Below are positions 46,663 to 58,600 of a stretch of DNA of 64,000 nt, piece by piece. The stretch lies in the NCBI RefSeq assembly GCF_020085105.1, contig NC_058052.1, positions 8,169,733-8,233,732 of the forward strand. The letters run 5' to 3'. The stretch is from Siniperca chuatsi. Taxonomy: Eukaryota; Chordata; Actinopteri; Centrarchiformes; Sinipercidae. A program made the translations under genes and the position numbers. The first letter of the stretch is position 1. The number at the start of each line of letters is the position of its first letter. The notes under the pieces were generated by a model, which was not told the DNA's origin, searched no databases, and was given only the letters and a program-made list of their open reading frames with translations.

Positions 46663-49600
46663 GTAATTATGATGTATTTTATATTATTGTCCTTTATGTC
46701 AGTTCCAGGTGGTGAAAATATACTCACAAGTCATATCTTTACGTAGAAACAGCACTTTACAGTTGGTCATTTATTACACAATATGGATTACTGTTTTAGA
46801 ATGTTTTAAATTTTCTTTTTTCGTTTATTTCATTTAACCTTTTTTTACTGAACTATTGATAATTATTTTCTGAGCTTATAAAAAATGAGGAAGCAAGCAT
46901 CTTGGCCTTCCTGTATGGTTAAATTCATATGTCGGCTATTTTATAATTCCCCACATGTCAAAATTTGAATCAGTTATGTTATCAGTCCATTAAGAAACAG
47001 ATGGCAAGTCTGTCTGCCCTGTCATCAGTAGGAACTGTGATGAAGGTGAAATAGTCGTGTTGGATTTCTTTCCCAGTTAGCGTGTACAGAGGTGAACTTG
47101 ACCTGATTAAACACTGTAATGAGTCAAACAAAATTACTCTGGCCAGTGTTGACACAGTGCAATGTTTGCACAACTCCTTGTTGGCTCTGCACTGAAATAT
47201 CAAACAAATCGGACATTCATTCTCAAACCAGTCACCTTGACATTTCACAGCCCGACAGCTGGTACGTTGTGGAGCATTTCCCCGAACAACACTACTTGCT
47301 GTAACATTGAAACCAACACATAATATGACCAGTGTCACATTACTAGTATAATGTTTGAGCTGATTACTGTACAGGATTGTGATTCATTTCACGTGGTTAG
47401 GGTGGACAGTGATGTGTTTATGCTTTGGTAAGGCAATGTTGTGACTGCATGTACTTCAGTTTTCAATTCAATTCAAATGTATTTATCTAGCACCAAATCA
47501 GAACAGAAGAAATCATAACTCAGGGCACATCATATAGAGCAGGTATAGACCCTACTCTTACCGTACAATGAGACCATACAATTCCCACCATGAGCAAGCA
47601 CTTGGTCCTACCTCAACCGGTTGGGTTGGAGAGAGAGAGAGAGCAGGTGGAAAGAGACAATACAGTAGCACAATGCAAGTTCCACATAGAGATGTAAAGT
47701 AATAGTAATGGTAGTGGTAATAATATTAATAAAAATAATAATAGTAATAATACTGTACTGTACATACTAATCACACTGTAATATATTCTGTTTTTCAGCA
47801 AATTCTGAATCAGTCTCAGCATATGAGCTGTTAATTCTGCACACAGATGATGCTCACGAATGGGCGACATATTTGCAGCAGATCTTGAAAGCCTCCCGAA
47901 AATTCCGCAAAAGGTCTATTCTGCTGCGTGCAGTCGGCCCGGCTGATCAGCTCCACGGATATAACTTTGAATATTTCCAAAGCTGCAAGTGCATTGTCCT
48001 GCTCCTCACAGGAACATTGCTGGACATGCTCTATGACCCTGAACTGCAGGGAGCACTTCAGGAACTCCTTTATCTTCCACATAGAGTGGTGGCGCTGCTG
48101 TGCGGTGTGACAGAGGATGACATACCGATGGAGATCTTTGAAGACTGGCCTAGCTGGAGAAAACTCTATGCTGAGGACGAGCCTGCTGTCTACGTTTCCA
48201 CCGTTTTAGAGTCCATCAACGACAGTATGCAAAACTTATCACACTCAATTATTTATTTATTTTTTGTTTTGTTGTGCCTTTAAAGACCTCGCACTTTTGT
48301 GGTGTATTGTTATAGGTACATTTCTTATTCATTTAAAATACAAATAATTACAAAAAGACATCATCCCACTTACCTGTAATGGTATTGTGATAAGCAGATA
48401 GGTTTGGATTTATGTGGTAAAATTTAGAGATATTGAACTCTGCTCCACTGCAATGGAAGTGAATGAAATTTCATACAAGAAAGAGAAGAAATGTCTGGAA
48501 AAAAAAACTCATCAGCATCTTGCCTTTCCAGAAACAATGTCCTGGTAATCCACAGAACTAACATGTTCGCATGGAGGTCTGTGGATTATCAAATGTTTTG
48601 AACAACACACAAATGAAATTTTATTCACCTCCATTGTGGTGGCAGATGTTTCAGAGGTGGATACCTCAAACATCAACATATAAAACCGAAACTATCTGCA
48701 GAGGTAAGTGAGAAAAGGTATTTTTGTGCATAGACTGAGCCTTTGGCCCTTGCTGAATAATTGAAGGCTATATAAAAACACCTTTAAGGTATGTAGAATA
48801 TTTAGGTGACCATAGAAGTAATTTGTTTTTGATAATAATTTCCTTGTTTTTTTATTCAAAGGCAGACAAGTGCAGGTTGAACATGAGAGAGAAGCTGCAG
48901 CTGCAGCAGAGTTGGATATCACAGCAGCCTATTCAACCGAGAATCCCACCACTGATGAAACAGAGGAAGTAGTGTCAGAAGAGCAAAAAGAAACTGTCCT
49001 GAAGGATGAAGAACCAGTGAGCACGGGGATTTCAACAAGCGAGGAAATGAGTACACCCACGCACCTCACCTGTCTCACAGTTCAACCGAACCGAGTTCTG
49101 TGCGGGGTAAGTCCGAAGTAATTGCATAATAAAAACATCAAAGACAATATTAGTATGGATCGGAGCTGCTTCGAAGGCGATACTATGTATAACAAGTGTG
49201 TTATTCAACATTAATTCCCACTTTTTCTTCATTTAATTGCGTGAGAGAGATGATTCATTGCAGAAGTATTTAGCATTTACATTCTGTTACTGCTGTTGAT
49301 GGAAGCAAAAGAGTTTGTAGTGCTATCAATAAAATATTTTATTTTATAATACTTGTTTTCTAGATATGAATTAGTATTGTCCTAGTTGAAAATAATTACT
49401 AAGAAGTCATATTAATTCTAATTTCCCCCCTTTTTTTTAAAGGAATTGGAGACACTTTATATAATTCTCACGCATAAAGTAGATGATCAGTCGGTACCAG
49501 AGGTGGAGTTTTCATCTGAAAATGTAGCTGCAAAAAGGGTCCCAGGCACTGTGGAGAATGAATACACTATAAGTGTTACTGCACCTGGCAAGTATCTTCA

Positions 49601-52600
49601 GAAAGTCACATGACCTTAACCTGTTTTTTCAGTGTTGATGGCAAAATCTTGAAATTACTGTATTTTCTTTTTTTTCCCGTCTAGACATGCCTGCTGGGGT
49701 GGTATCGCTCGCCATGTACACTGACCAATCCTGTGTCAGCTTGAGGCCTGTTACATATTATACCAATATGGGAGAAGTCAGTCGGTATCTTAAAAATGCT
49801 ACTGATCCTGTTAACTTCATCTGCCAGGTGAAACATTATGTCACATAGTAAACATTGTTGTTGGCTGTTTTGCCCATTTTGCTCTCCAGGTTACGAAAAG
49901 TCATTTTGTACTTTCAGGCCTTCAACTTAACATCCAATGCAACAGAATCATTGGACAACATGCTAACTGACTCGTTAAAATCCAGGATGCCTGCAACTAG
50001 TCTTCAGCTGTTTGGAATCAGACAGATTGAAGAAGACAATATGGCGGCATGTGAGTATGGTACTCTGATTTCTTGTTCTATTAGCTGCCGAAGCTGATTT
50101 ATCTGGGGGCATTCCACAAATAATTTCCCAAATCTGGGGGCAGATCTGTTGTTGCTGCAGATGTATTACGAGAACATATCTGGACGCACATGTTCTCCAC
50201 CTCTGCAATGCCTGTTTGATCTATTACGATGAAACCCCAGAGAGTAAAAGCAGCGTTTAGGAGTCAACATACAGTCATACGAAAGCTTTTATCTGATTGC
50301 TTTTTGTCCTTCAGATCAGCGTAATGAGGAGCTTCCCACGCTGCTCCACTTTGCTGCTAAGTATGGCCTGAAGAAGCTGACCACCATTCTCCTACAGTGT
50401 CCTGGGGCTCTGCAGGCTTACAGCGTGATGAACAAGTATGGAGACTACCCAAATACGCTGGCAGAGAAGAGTGGCTTCTCTGATCTCAGACAGTTCATGG
50501 ATGAATTTGTTGTAAGTCCAGTGATGAAGGATTTTTCTTATTTTTATGTACTGTAGTAGCCAACAATCTTTTTGATCACTGTCTGCCTGTCTCTTGTGTT
50601 CGAACTAATCTAGGAGACAGCAGACATGCTCAAGTCTCATTTTGAGGACTCCATCAACACAGAGGAGAGCGCAGAGGTGTATGAGATTATGTCAACTACC
50701 TCTCAAGATATCATGATGAAGTACTCAGGCTGCTCAGAGGACATATATGAGTCAATGCTGGGGATTGACCCTGAATATGCAGAGGACCTAGACCTATGTA
50801 AGATCCATATGATTTTATTTATTGGTCCTAAAAATGATGAAGATTACACAACTAGTGGTTAAACTGTTTCTGATGATGCTGGGGGTTTTTTTCAGATGAA
50901 GTTATGAGCGCGGTAGACGTGAACCCTGAGGAAGCAATGCTTAGGAAGTTCTTTCAAGGTATACATTTGAATAACTTTCAATTTAACGACCTTAAACCGC
51001 AATATGTATAATATAGTATGTGTAATGTGGTTACATTGTGTCCTTCAGCGAAACCACATGCCAGTGTAAACCAGGACAACAATGAGCATTTTAAAAGTGA
51101 AGAAGAGGAAAATGACAATCATAATGACTTAGATCAAATTGAAGAAGAGGAGGATCCATACAACCTCTTCCCAGAGGATATCTATGATACTTTGGATGAA
51201 AACAGTAGCTATAACCCAGTAATCCTGAACCGTCCACCGGCCCCCATCCCCAGACCTGAGACCAAGCTTGAGCCTGAAAAGCCTATGACCTACATCTCTA
51301 GAGGTATGGAGCAGTCTCTTTTTCTTTCCCCAAAATGTTCTCTTTACATATCAGATTTCATAAAACTGCTATCCAGGCAAAAATAGATAACTCAATATTT
51401 TTGACAGTATTTTCAGATAAAGATATGTCCCAGACTAGAACGATGGAAATGGGATGTCCTGCAGGTAAAGCACAGTTTAAATGATTTAAAATGACATTGA
51501 TGATCTTTTCAAGTCTGTTTTGTCATCATTTACATTTCAAGTTGATAAGACCATAATAAAACTGTTAATCTCATTGGTGGCGTTCAGCCTCAGTATGGAA
51601 GGAGCCATCATTATTTGGATTTTGTAAAACAGGCCGAGCACTTTAATACATTGAAAGTTGTTACTTCACAAAAGCTTGAGTTGATTCTCAATTTTGTAAA
51701 CATGACCTATGATGTCTTACCAACACCAATTTTACATTGTCTGTTGATTCAGTACTTCAGTGTGTTTGTTCAAATATCACTGTATGGAAAACACTGTCTT
51801 TTTTACTCTCTACTCTATCTAATCACCAATACATGAACGTTAACCCCTTTTTGGATTTCATACTGACACCAAGAAACCAGTAACCACTGTTGCTGGCGTG
51901 CTTAGTGGTATGTTATATGTGTGATATGGTATTTTTAAGCTTGTCTCAGAGAGCAAAGCATGTAGTACTCTGAAAAAGTACGCATTGCTGACTGAGAAAA
52001 CAATATTCACATGACTCTCTAGTCTTAATTGGAAGTAGGATGAGTGGATATTATTTGTGAGCTGAGGCTCTGATATCGTCTACTTGCTTTTACAAAAGCT
52101 CAGCAATGAATCAACTGATCTTGACAGTTCAACATTACGAAACTACAGTAATACAATACAATAGTGAGGAATATAAAATATTTTAATGTTAACATTTCTG
52201 TGATTTAATCATGTTAACTTCTTTTGAAATTGGCATTGAGGCATCATCCTGTTCTCCTGCCTTTTATGAGATTGTGAAAGCGCAAAACACACTGGGAAAA
52301 CCAACAGTTTTCAAACTTTTGCCCCAACATGTTTGGTTCTTGCCTTGAGACCATTCTGTCGATCTGAAAAGTACTAAAGTTGTTCAACATTTTTAATTGC
52401 ATGTAGGCCTTATTTGCATCACCACCTCATTTCTCATAAACAGTGAATGAAAATTAAGTTCTCCTTTTGCTAATTTCAGTCAGGGGAATTACTCTTGTTA
52501 GCTATGCAGCCTGGCTGTGGTTTTAAGTTCAAACTATAATATATACAGTACTGTAGTTATTTTGGTAGGCTAGTTAGTGAGCTAGCTGCCCTTCTAGTAT

Positions 52601-55600
52601 CATGAATGCTATTTTTATGAATACATGAAAAACAGAGATCATTGGTTTTTATATTTTGTTTATTTTAACCAAATGTCCTTCTTTGCCATTTGAATTTGCC
52701 AGTTTGTTAACTTGTCCTCAGATACACTAAAGAACTAATCAAAAAGATTAAGATTTTTAAAAACTGCGCTCCAAACATCAGTGCTTCTTTGACTCTAACC
52801 CTATCAAAGTTTAGCTCAACCAATGAGCTTAGATCTGCCTCCATCAGCTTTCCTTGTGAGACAGTTACAACTTTAAAAAAAACGGCTTTTACTTTACATA
52901 GTTTTTTCTAGTTAATGATTTCCAAAAGAAACGTTTTTATGTTTTCCCTGGGCATGAGATAATGCAAAGTGGAAAATTCCACAATGTTTGATAACTCCTC
53001 TGTTTTTGTTGACTGACAACCTTTTCTACCCATCCAGCTCAGCCTGTGGCGGACCCCCCCCTTCCTGTTTATGATCCCTATGCTGGGATGAAGACCCCAG
53101 GACAGAGACAGCTCATATGTCTGCAGGAGAGGGTGAAAGTCGGGGAAATTACTGTGGATGAGGCCGTCCAAGAGTTCAAGGCCTGGCAGTTTGACCATGA
53201 GCGGAGGGCCAACTCCTTACGCTATCAGCAGGTAGATCAACTAGACAAACTTTCTGGTCTGTCAGGGGCTGATTAGTGGTGAAGGAATGGATCTAACATG
53301 TGTCATGTGTGCTGTTTCTTCAGGAAAATCTGAAGAAATTACGAGACAGCATCACCAGGCGTCACAAAGACAGACAGAAGACAGGAAAGAAGCTTGGTAG
53401 AATTATTTCACAATTATATTATTATTATATACAATTATAATTTATTTTATTTATTTGGAATCAAATGGTTCTAATGCAACTTTAATATATATCTCCCCAA
53501 AGGACTGACTATAAGCCTATCTTACAGTTATACAATGATTAATTTATGGGCAGCACATGGAAAATCACATCCTGTTGTTTTAAAAAATGTTAATATTTGA
53601 TTTGGTCTTTCCCCTGTTAGATTATGAGATAAGTGCTCCAATGCAGAGGAACTTATACTGGGGCTCCAGTATGACATTAGAGTGTTCTGTGTACGAGGTG
53701 ACACCCAGAGTGGTGGCTCCCCTCCCCCTCCCCCTCCCCCTCCAGCGGCTCAGATTATCAAGAGAAACACCTGGACGACAGGTAGCACATCCAGCACATC
53801 CAGTGAGTCCAAATGCTTTATTTTATTGTTTTTTTTTAATCCCACTTTTGATCATCAGTCAGTCCTTTCTATACATCACTTTCAAGTTGTTGCTAAAGAA
53901 ACTCAGAAAGGATGCAGGAGAAAAAAATTAATACTCACATAGTGGCCCTTGGAGGCAGTGGTGTTATTGGAAGCACCAACCTTCGCTGCTGTTGAAACTT
54001 TTCATGAAAAAGCTTTAATTTTCCTTTTGTTTTCATTTAACCAACTGGGTGCAACTTGAGGGAGGTAATATATGCTTGAAGTTAAATCCAGTGGAATAAT
54101 CCAAAGTAGAGGAAAGAGTGGAAAGGAAGAATGTTTTTTTTTTCATATAGCAACTAGGGGGATGTTTGTCAATAAATACATTTCTTCTGACTTGATACAA
54201 AATAACATATTGCTTGTTATTCCTATGTCCTTTATGCTCCTCTGGCTGCCAGAACCTAAAGCATGTGCTTACCTTTGCCTAAAGGAAATAGTAATAGTCA
54301 TGATAATGGTGGCCATCACATTACCTGTGACAGAAATGAACATTCTGGATTTCCTTCCTTCCTTTTTTAGTACTTTGTTTCACAATCCAACAACGCTGAA
54401 CAAGCCATAGCTTCCTTATTCTGTTTTATTATACTATGATGCACGATATGTCAGGTGTCGTCAAGCAAATTAGGGTGTACTGCAAGCTGAGAACATTGCA
54501 ATCCCTTCTCTGAATTTCTTGAAATCCATCATTCCCACCAACCTGATTTCATAGTGTTTTCTCACGATACTGGGACTTTAATTTATATACTGACGATGAC
54601 CTGTACCTGAATGGAGCTGTTGCTCAGTTGCAAGAAAAACATGTTTCTCCAAGAAGTAACGTCTTGAAATTCCTGCTAATCAGAAACTATACCCACTCAA
54701 ACAATTTTTTGATTTTGACAGATGTCCTCTGTGAATGCAGATTAGATCAAATCAGGAGAAAGAACAGGTGAAACAGATCTCTGAGGAGCTTTGGGTATTT
54801 AGTCTTGAGGAGATTCGCTCTTGTTCTGTTTATTCTAGACATTGTCTTAGATTACTCATTCCTAGACTCAATTATTCAAAGACAAAATGACACAACCAAT
54901 TCCCTGCTTCAATACTTCGCCCTTTGTCCCAAGATAGAAAACTGGTTTGAAATTTTAAAACTTTGCTGAAATACGTATATTGGCCCATATCCCATTTTAA
55001 AAGTTTGAGTTGTCTCAGATGTCACGTGAACACTTATATATAGATATATAGAGAAATAGAGATATAACAACAATTCCTCCTTGACAGCTTAGCTAAAGCA
55101 AGTCTTATGTTCTTGAAGAAACAGAAATTCCCCACAGTCAAATTATGGTTTGACAAATTAGGGTTCTTTGTTAAAGACTGACTTTTGATAAGATCTGGCT
55201 GCCTCTTATCAGAGACTTAGAGATGCCATTAATCCTTAACAGTCACTGTATGTTTAAGTCACATTGCTTCTTTCAGGGTTTTTACTACTCTACTCTTTTT
55301 TTTCAACATACAAGTTTTAAGTAGGAATTCTAGGTTATTTGTATATAACTGTCACTTTAATTTTCAGTACTTTGAATAATGTTTTTTTTCTCACAAAAAC
55401 TCAAATAAAAATATCAGAAATGTGCATACAAATATCAGAAGAGCACAAACAATGTGCTTTTCTAGTGCACTGATACGTTGACGGGTCTGTTACAGTTGTC
55501 TGTTCTCTGCTGGCTTCTTTGTTTAATCTCGCTCTGATCGCTCATACCTCTCCCTGCAGACATGTTGTGCAATGCTAACATCCTTGTTGTGAGACTCAAA

Positions 55601-58600
55601 AAGACACATTTATCCACCTTTTGTGAAGTGGGCTTATGACATAGTTCACCACAAGCACAAACCTCAGATAATCTTGAAATCACGTGGGGGGTTTTTTTCA
55701 CATTAACCTGTTTGGTTTTTTTTATACCAGGTACTGAGAGCAACAGACTCAGCACTCACAGCACCTTTAGCTACAGCAGCGGGACAGAGCCTGACTTTGA
55801 GGTGAGCCCGCATTAACAACAGAGTGTTTGCATTTTCAGTGCACGTGGAAACAACAATCTTCACACAGACTCTTACATCAGAAAGTGGTACACTGGACAG
55901 TTAGATGCTCCATGCTGCTTTAATTGCTGCATTAGTGTCTGTAAACCAAACTGAACCTTCACTTTCTCTTGTCGTCTCAGTGTTCAGTTTTATTCTGTAG
56001 TTACGGGTTACTTCAGTCCTTCAGTTCCTAAAATAAAATAAAAAGACTCAAACTGCAAGACCCACGTTTTTCTTTCTTGTGAAATGTTTGAAGCTTGACA
56101 CACATTGCTCAATGTTTTCTCAGAAATCACTTGTCAGGGTGTGATCAAAACTGTGATGTTGTTTTCCATTTTGACACTGTTATTGTAACCCCTACTCATA
56201 TTGTAAGGGTTTTATATCTGACAAAGGTATACTGGCCTGCAACTAACAAGTAGTTTCTTTATTGATTAACCTGCTGATTATTTTTTTTATCAATCGAATC
56301 ATTTGGTCTGTAAAATGTCAAAAAATAGTAAAAATGTCATCACAATTTCCTAAAGCCCAAGGCGATATCTTCAAACTGCTTGTTTTGTCTCACCAACAGT
56401 TGAATACCCAAAGATTTTCAGTTTACTGTCACACAAGATCAAGAAATGCAGGAAATCTAGAGAGTTTTTGGCATTTCTGCTTGAATTACTTTAACTATTT
56501 ATTGATTATCAAAATAATCATTGATTGATTTTCTGTCGATCCACTAATCGATTAACTGATTCAGCTAAGGTAGAGCATAGTGGAATGAAAAGGGATTTGT
56601 CAAAATGTTGTTGTAGTGTTTTAGGTGTCATCACAGTATACATTTGATTTTTTTTTAAGGACACAATAGAAAATATCCCTCCTCCACCACGACCTCCACG
56701 GCCATCTGATGCGGCACCCCTCACTACTCCACCCAGGATTCCTCCACGGATCCCAGAAAGGTCAGTTTAAAGAAAAATGGTTGAGTTTACTGATGTTACA
56801 ATGCAGAACAATACAGTATTGAACCATATGATACAATATACATCTTTATAAAACAATACAGTGTAGCAAATGTTGTATTGCAATGTGGCAATGCCTAACA
56901 GTAATTATAATAGAAGTCTAGCATATCATATCACAATAGGGTGGACGTGTGACAGAAATAAAATGAGAGACCAACAAAGAATCTCCAGGCAGCGATGAGG
57001 AGACAATAAATAATAAAGAGGAAATGTTCACCCACCAGTGATTCACAGCTGTGCTTTAGGGCGGAAGCCAAAGTAAGAAAATGATGAAGGCGTTGATGTT
57101 CACACTGTGTAAACATATATATATATATATCTTCCATACACGAGAGAGCACATATTGAGAATTATAAAATGAAAGCTCAGATCAAAGTGACTCTAAAAGT
57201 AGTTTGATTGTTAACTATCAGTCTGATGGTTTGAGATGAAAGAGGTCTTATTTCTTTAAAGGTTATTTGGGTAACAGTGCAGTGTGTACTACAGCATACC
57301 AGGTATAAACTCTGATACACCTTTAGTTTGTTCAGCTGTTGAACATATTATATTTATGGACGCAGGAAATAGGGGTGCTGAGGGGGCTGCAGCTAAAACC
57401 AGGCATTATACAAACCATCAGTTTATTTTAAAAAGTGTGTGTGATGCAGACTCGCAGCACAGAGAGAGAGAGAGAGAGAGCGCTCATGTGGACGAGCGAA
57501 AGAGAGGGAGCGTGTGTATATGGACAAAAGTGTCAACGTGATATAAAAACTTTCTTTGATCATGAAGCCTAATGTTACTCTGCAGTTCTGTGGATTATCA
57601 GTGAAGTGTATGAACTACACTGCAGACTTCAGTCTCTGACAGATCCACGCTAAATACACTCTTCTCCTCTATGAAATGTCTGTATCCTCACTGCGCTGCA
57701 TTATTCTAAACTATGACGTTCTCATGCATTAGTTCCGTGTTGTTGACTGTCCAGTTGCTGTGGCTGCTTTGACATGGTGGTGTTCAAGTTTGCTGTCTGC
57801 TGTAGTGTAAAACATTCTCAAATTGTTGCGAATTGTTGTTAATAACTATTAGATATATCCTGGCCATTCAAATTAATTTAAAAAAACATAGATTGCGCAC
57901 CATTTGGAATGACCATTTATATAGACTGACCTTCTCTCAGCACCCCCAAATGTGACTGACTTCCAGCGTCCCTGTTATAATGTCGCTGTTTATGCATGAA
58001 GAATCTTACTTTTTTGTGAACAGTCAGTTTCCTTAAGCCTCTAAACCTACTAATATAATACATGTGTACTAATATATAGACTGCTAATACAATTCTGTGT
58101 CTGTGTGTTTTTGAAACGGAAACATTTCCTCACTCTAGTCACCATTTAAATACAACAGAAACAGGGCAATGTGGCAATTATATGTTTAGCCTTTGACATC
58201 AGTGTGATGCTGAAATGCATTCATCATCAACCAAACAGAGTTTGCAAAATCAGTGTAGTTGTCAGTTTTTAGTATTGTTAGATTTAGTATGGACTAAGTA
58301 TTGTTTCTTAAATAAATGTAAGGGGCATGATAATGAAAAAATAAATCAACAAACACCCACACTATGGCAAGAAAGGTGAGGTGCTGCATAGTGTGGGAAG
58401 ATCTGCCTGTGTGGGTTTAATTCTTGCTAATTTCACGGCACTGCCTGTGAGATCTTATTGAGAAGTGTACGTTTTTTTTGTCTGGTGAGTGTCTGAACTT
58501 GTGACCTGAGCTGAGAGTAAACACTGAAGATTGAGTGATTGAGGAGATTTTGTGTGTTTTTGTTTGCCTAGTTTGTGTTCTTAGCTCAACAGTTACAAAC

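Noticed and set aside
46982..47338. 118-codon minus-strand open frame in pik3ap1 intron 1
   Set aside because: No family resemblance, no splice or promoter context, composition like the surrounding intron. Treated as chance.
53621..53781. Alternative exon 14 end at the GTAGCA donor (53,782), which keeps frame A open into exon 15
   Set aside because: The resulting exon 15 translation (VLRATDSALTAPL) has no similarity to the family and ends at a stop in exon 16, while the GTGAGT donor restores conserved sequence.
54540..55230. Intron 14 sequence with protein-like stretches suggestive of an old LINE
   Set aside because: No diagnostic motif could be recognised and all frames are broken.
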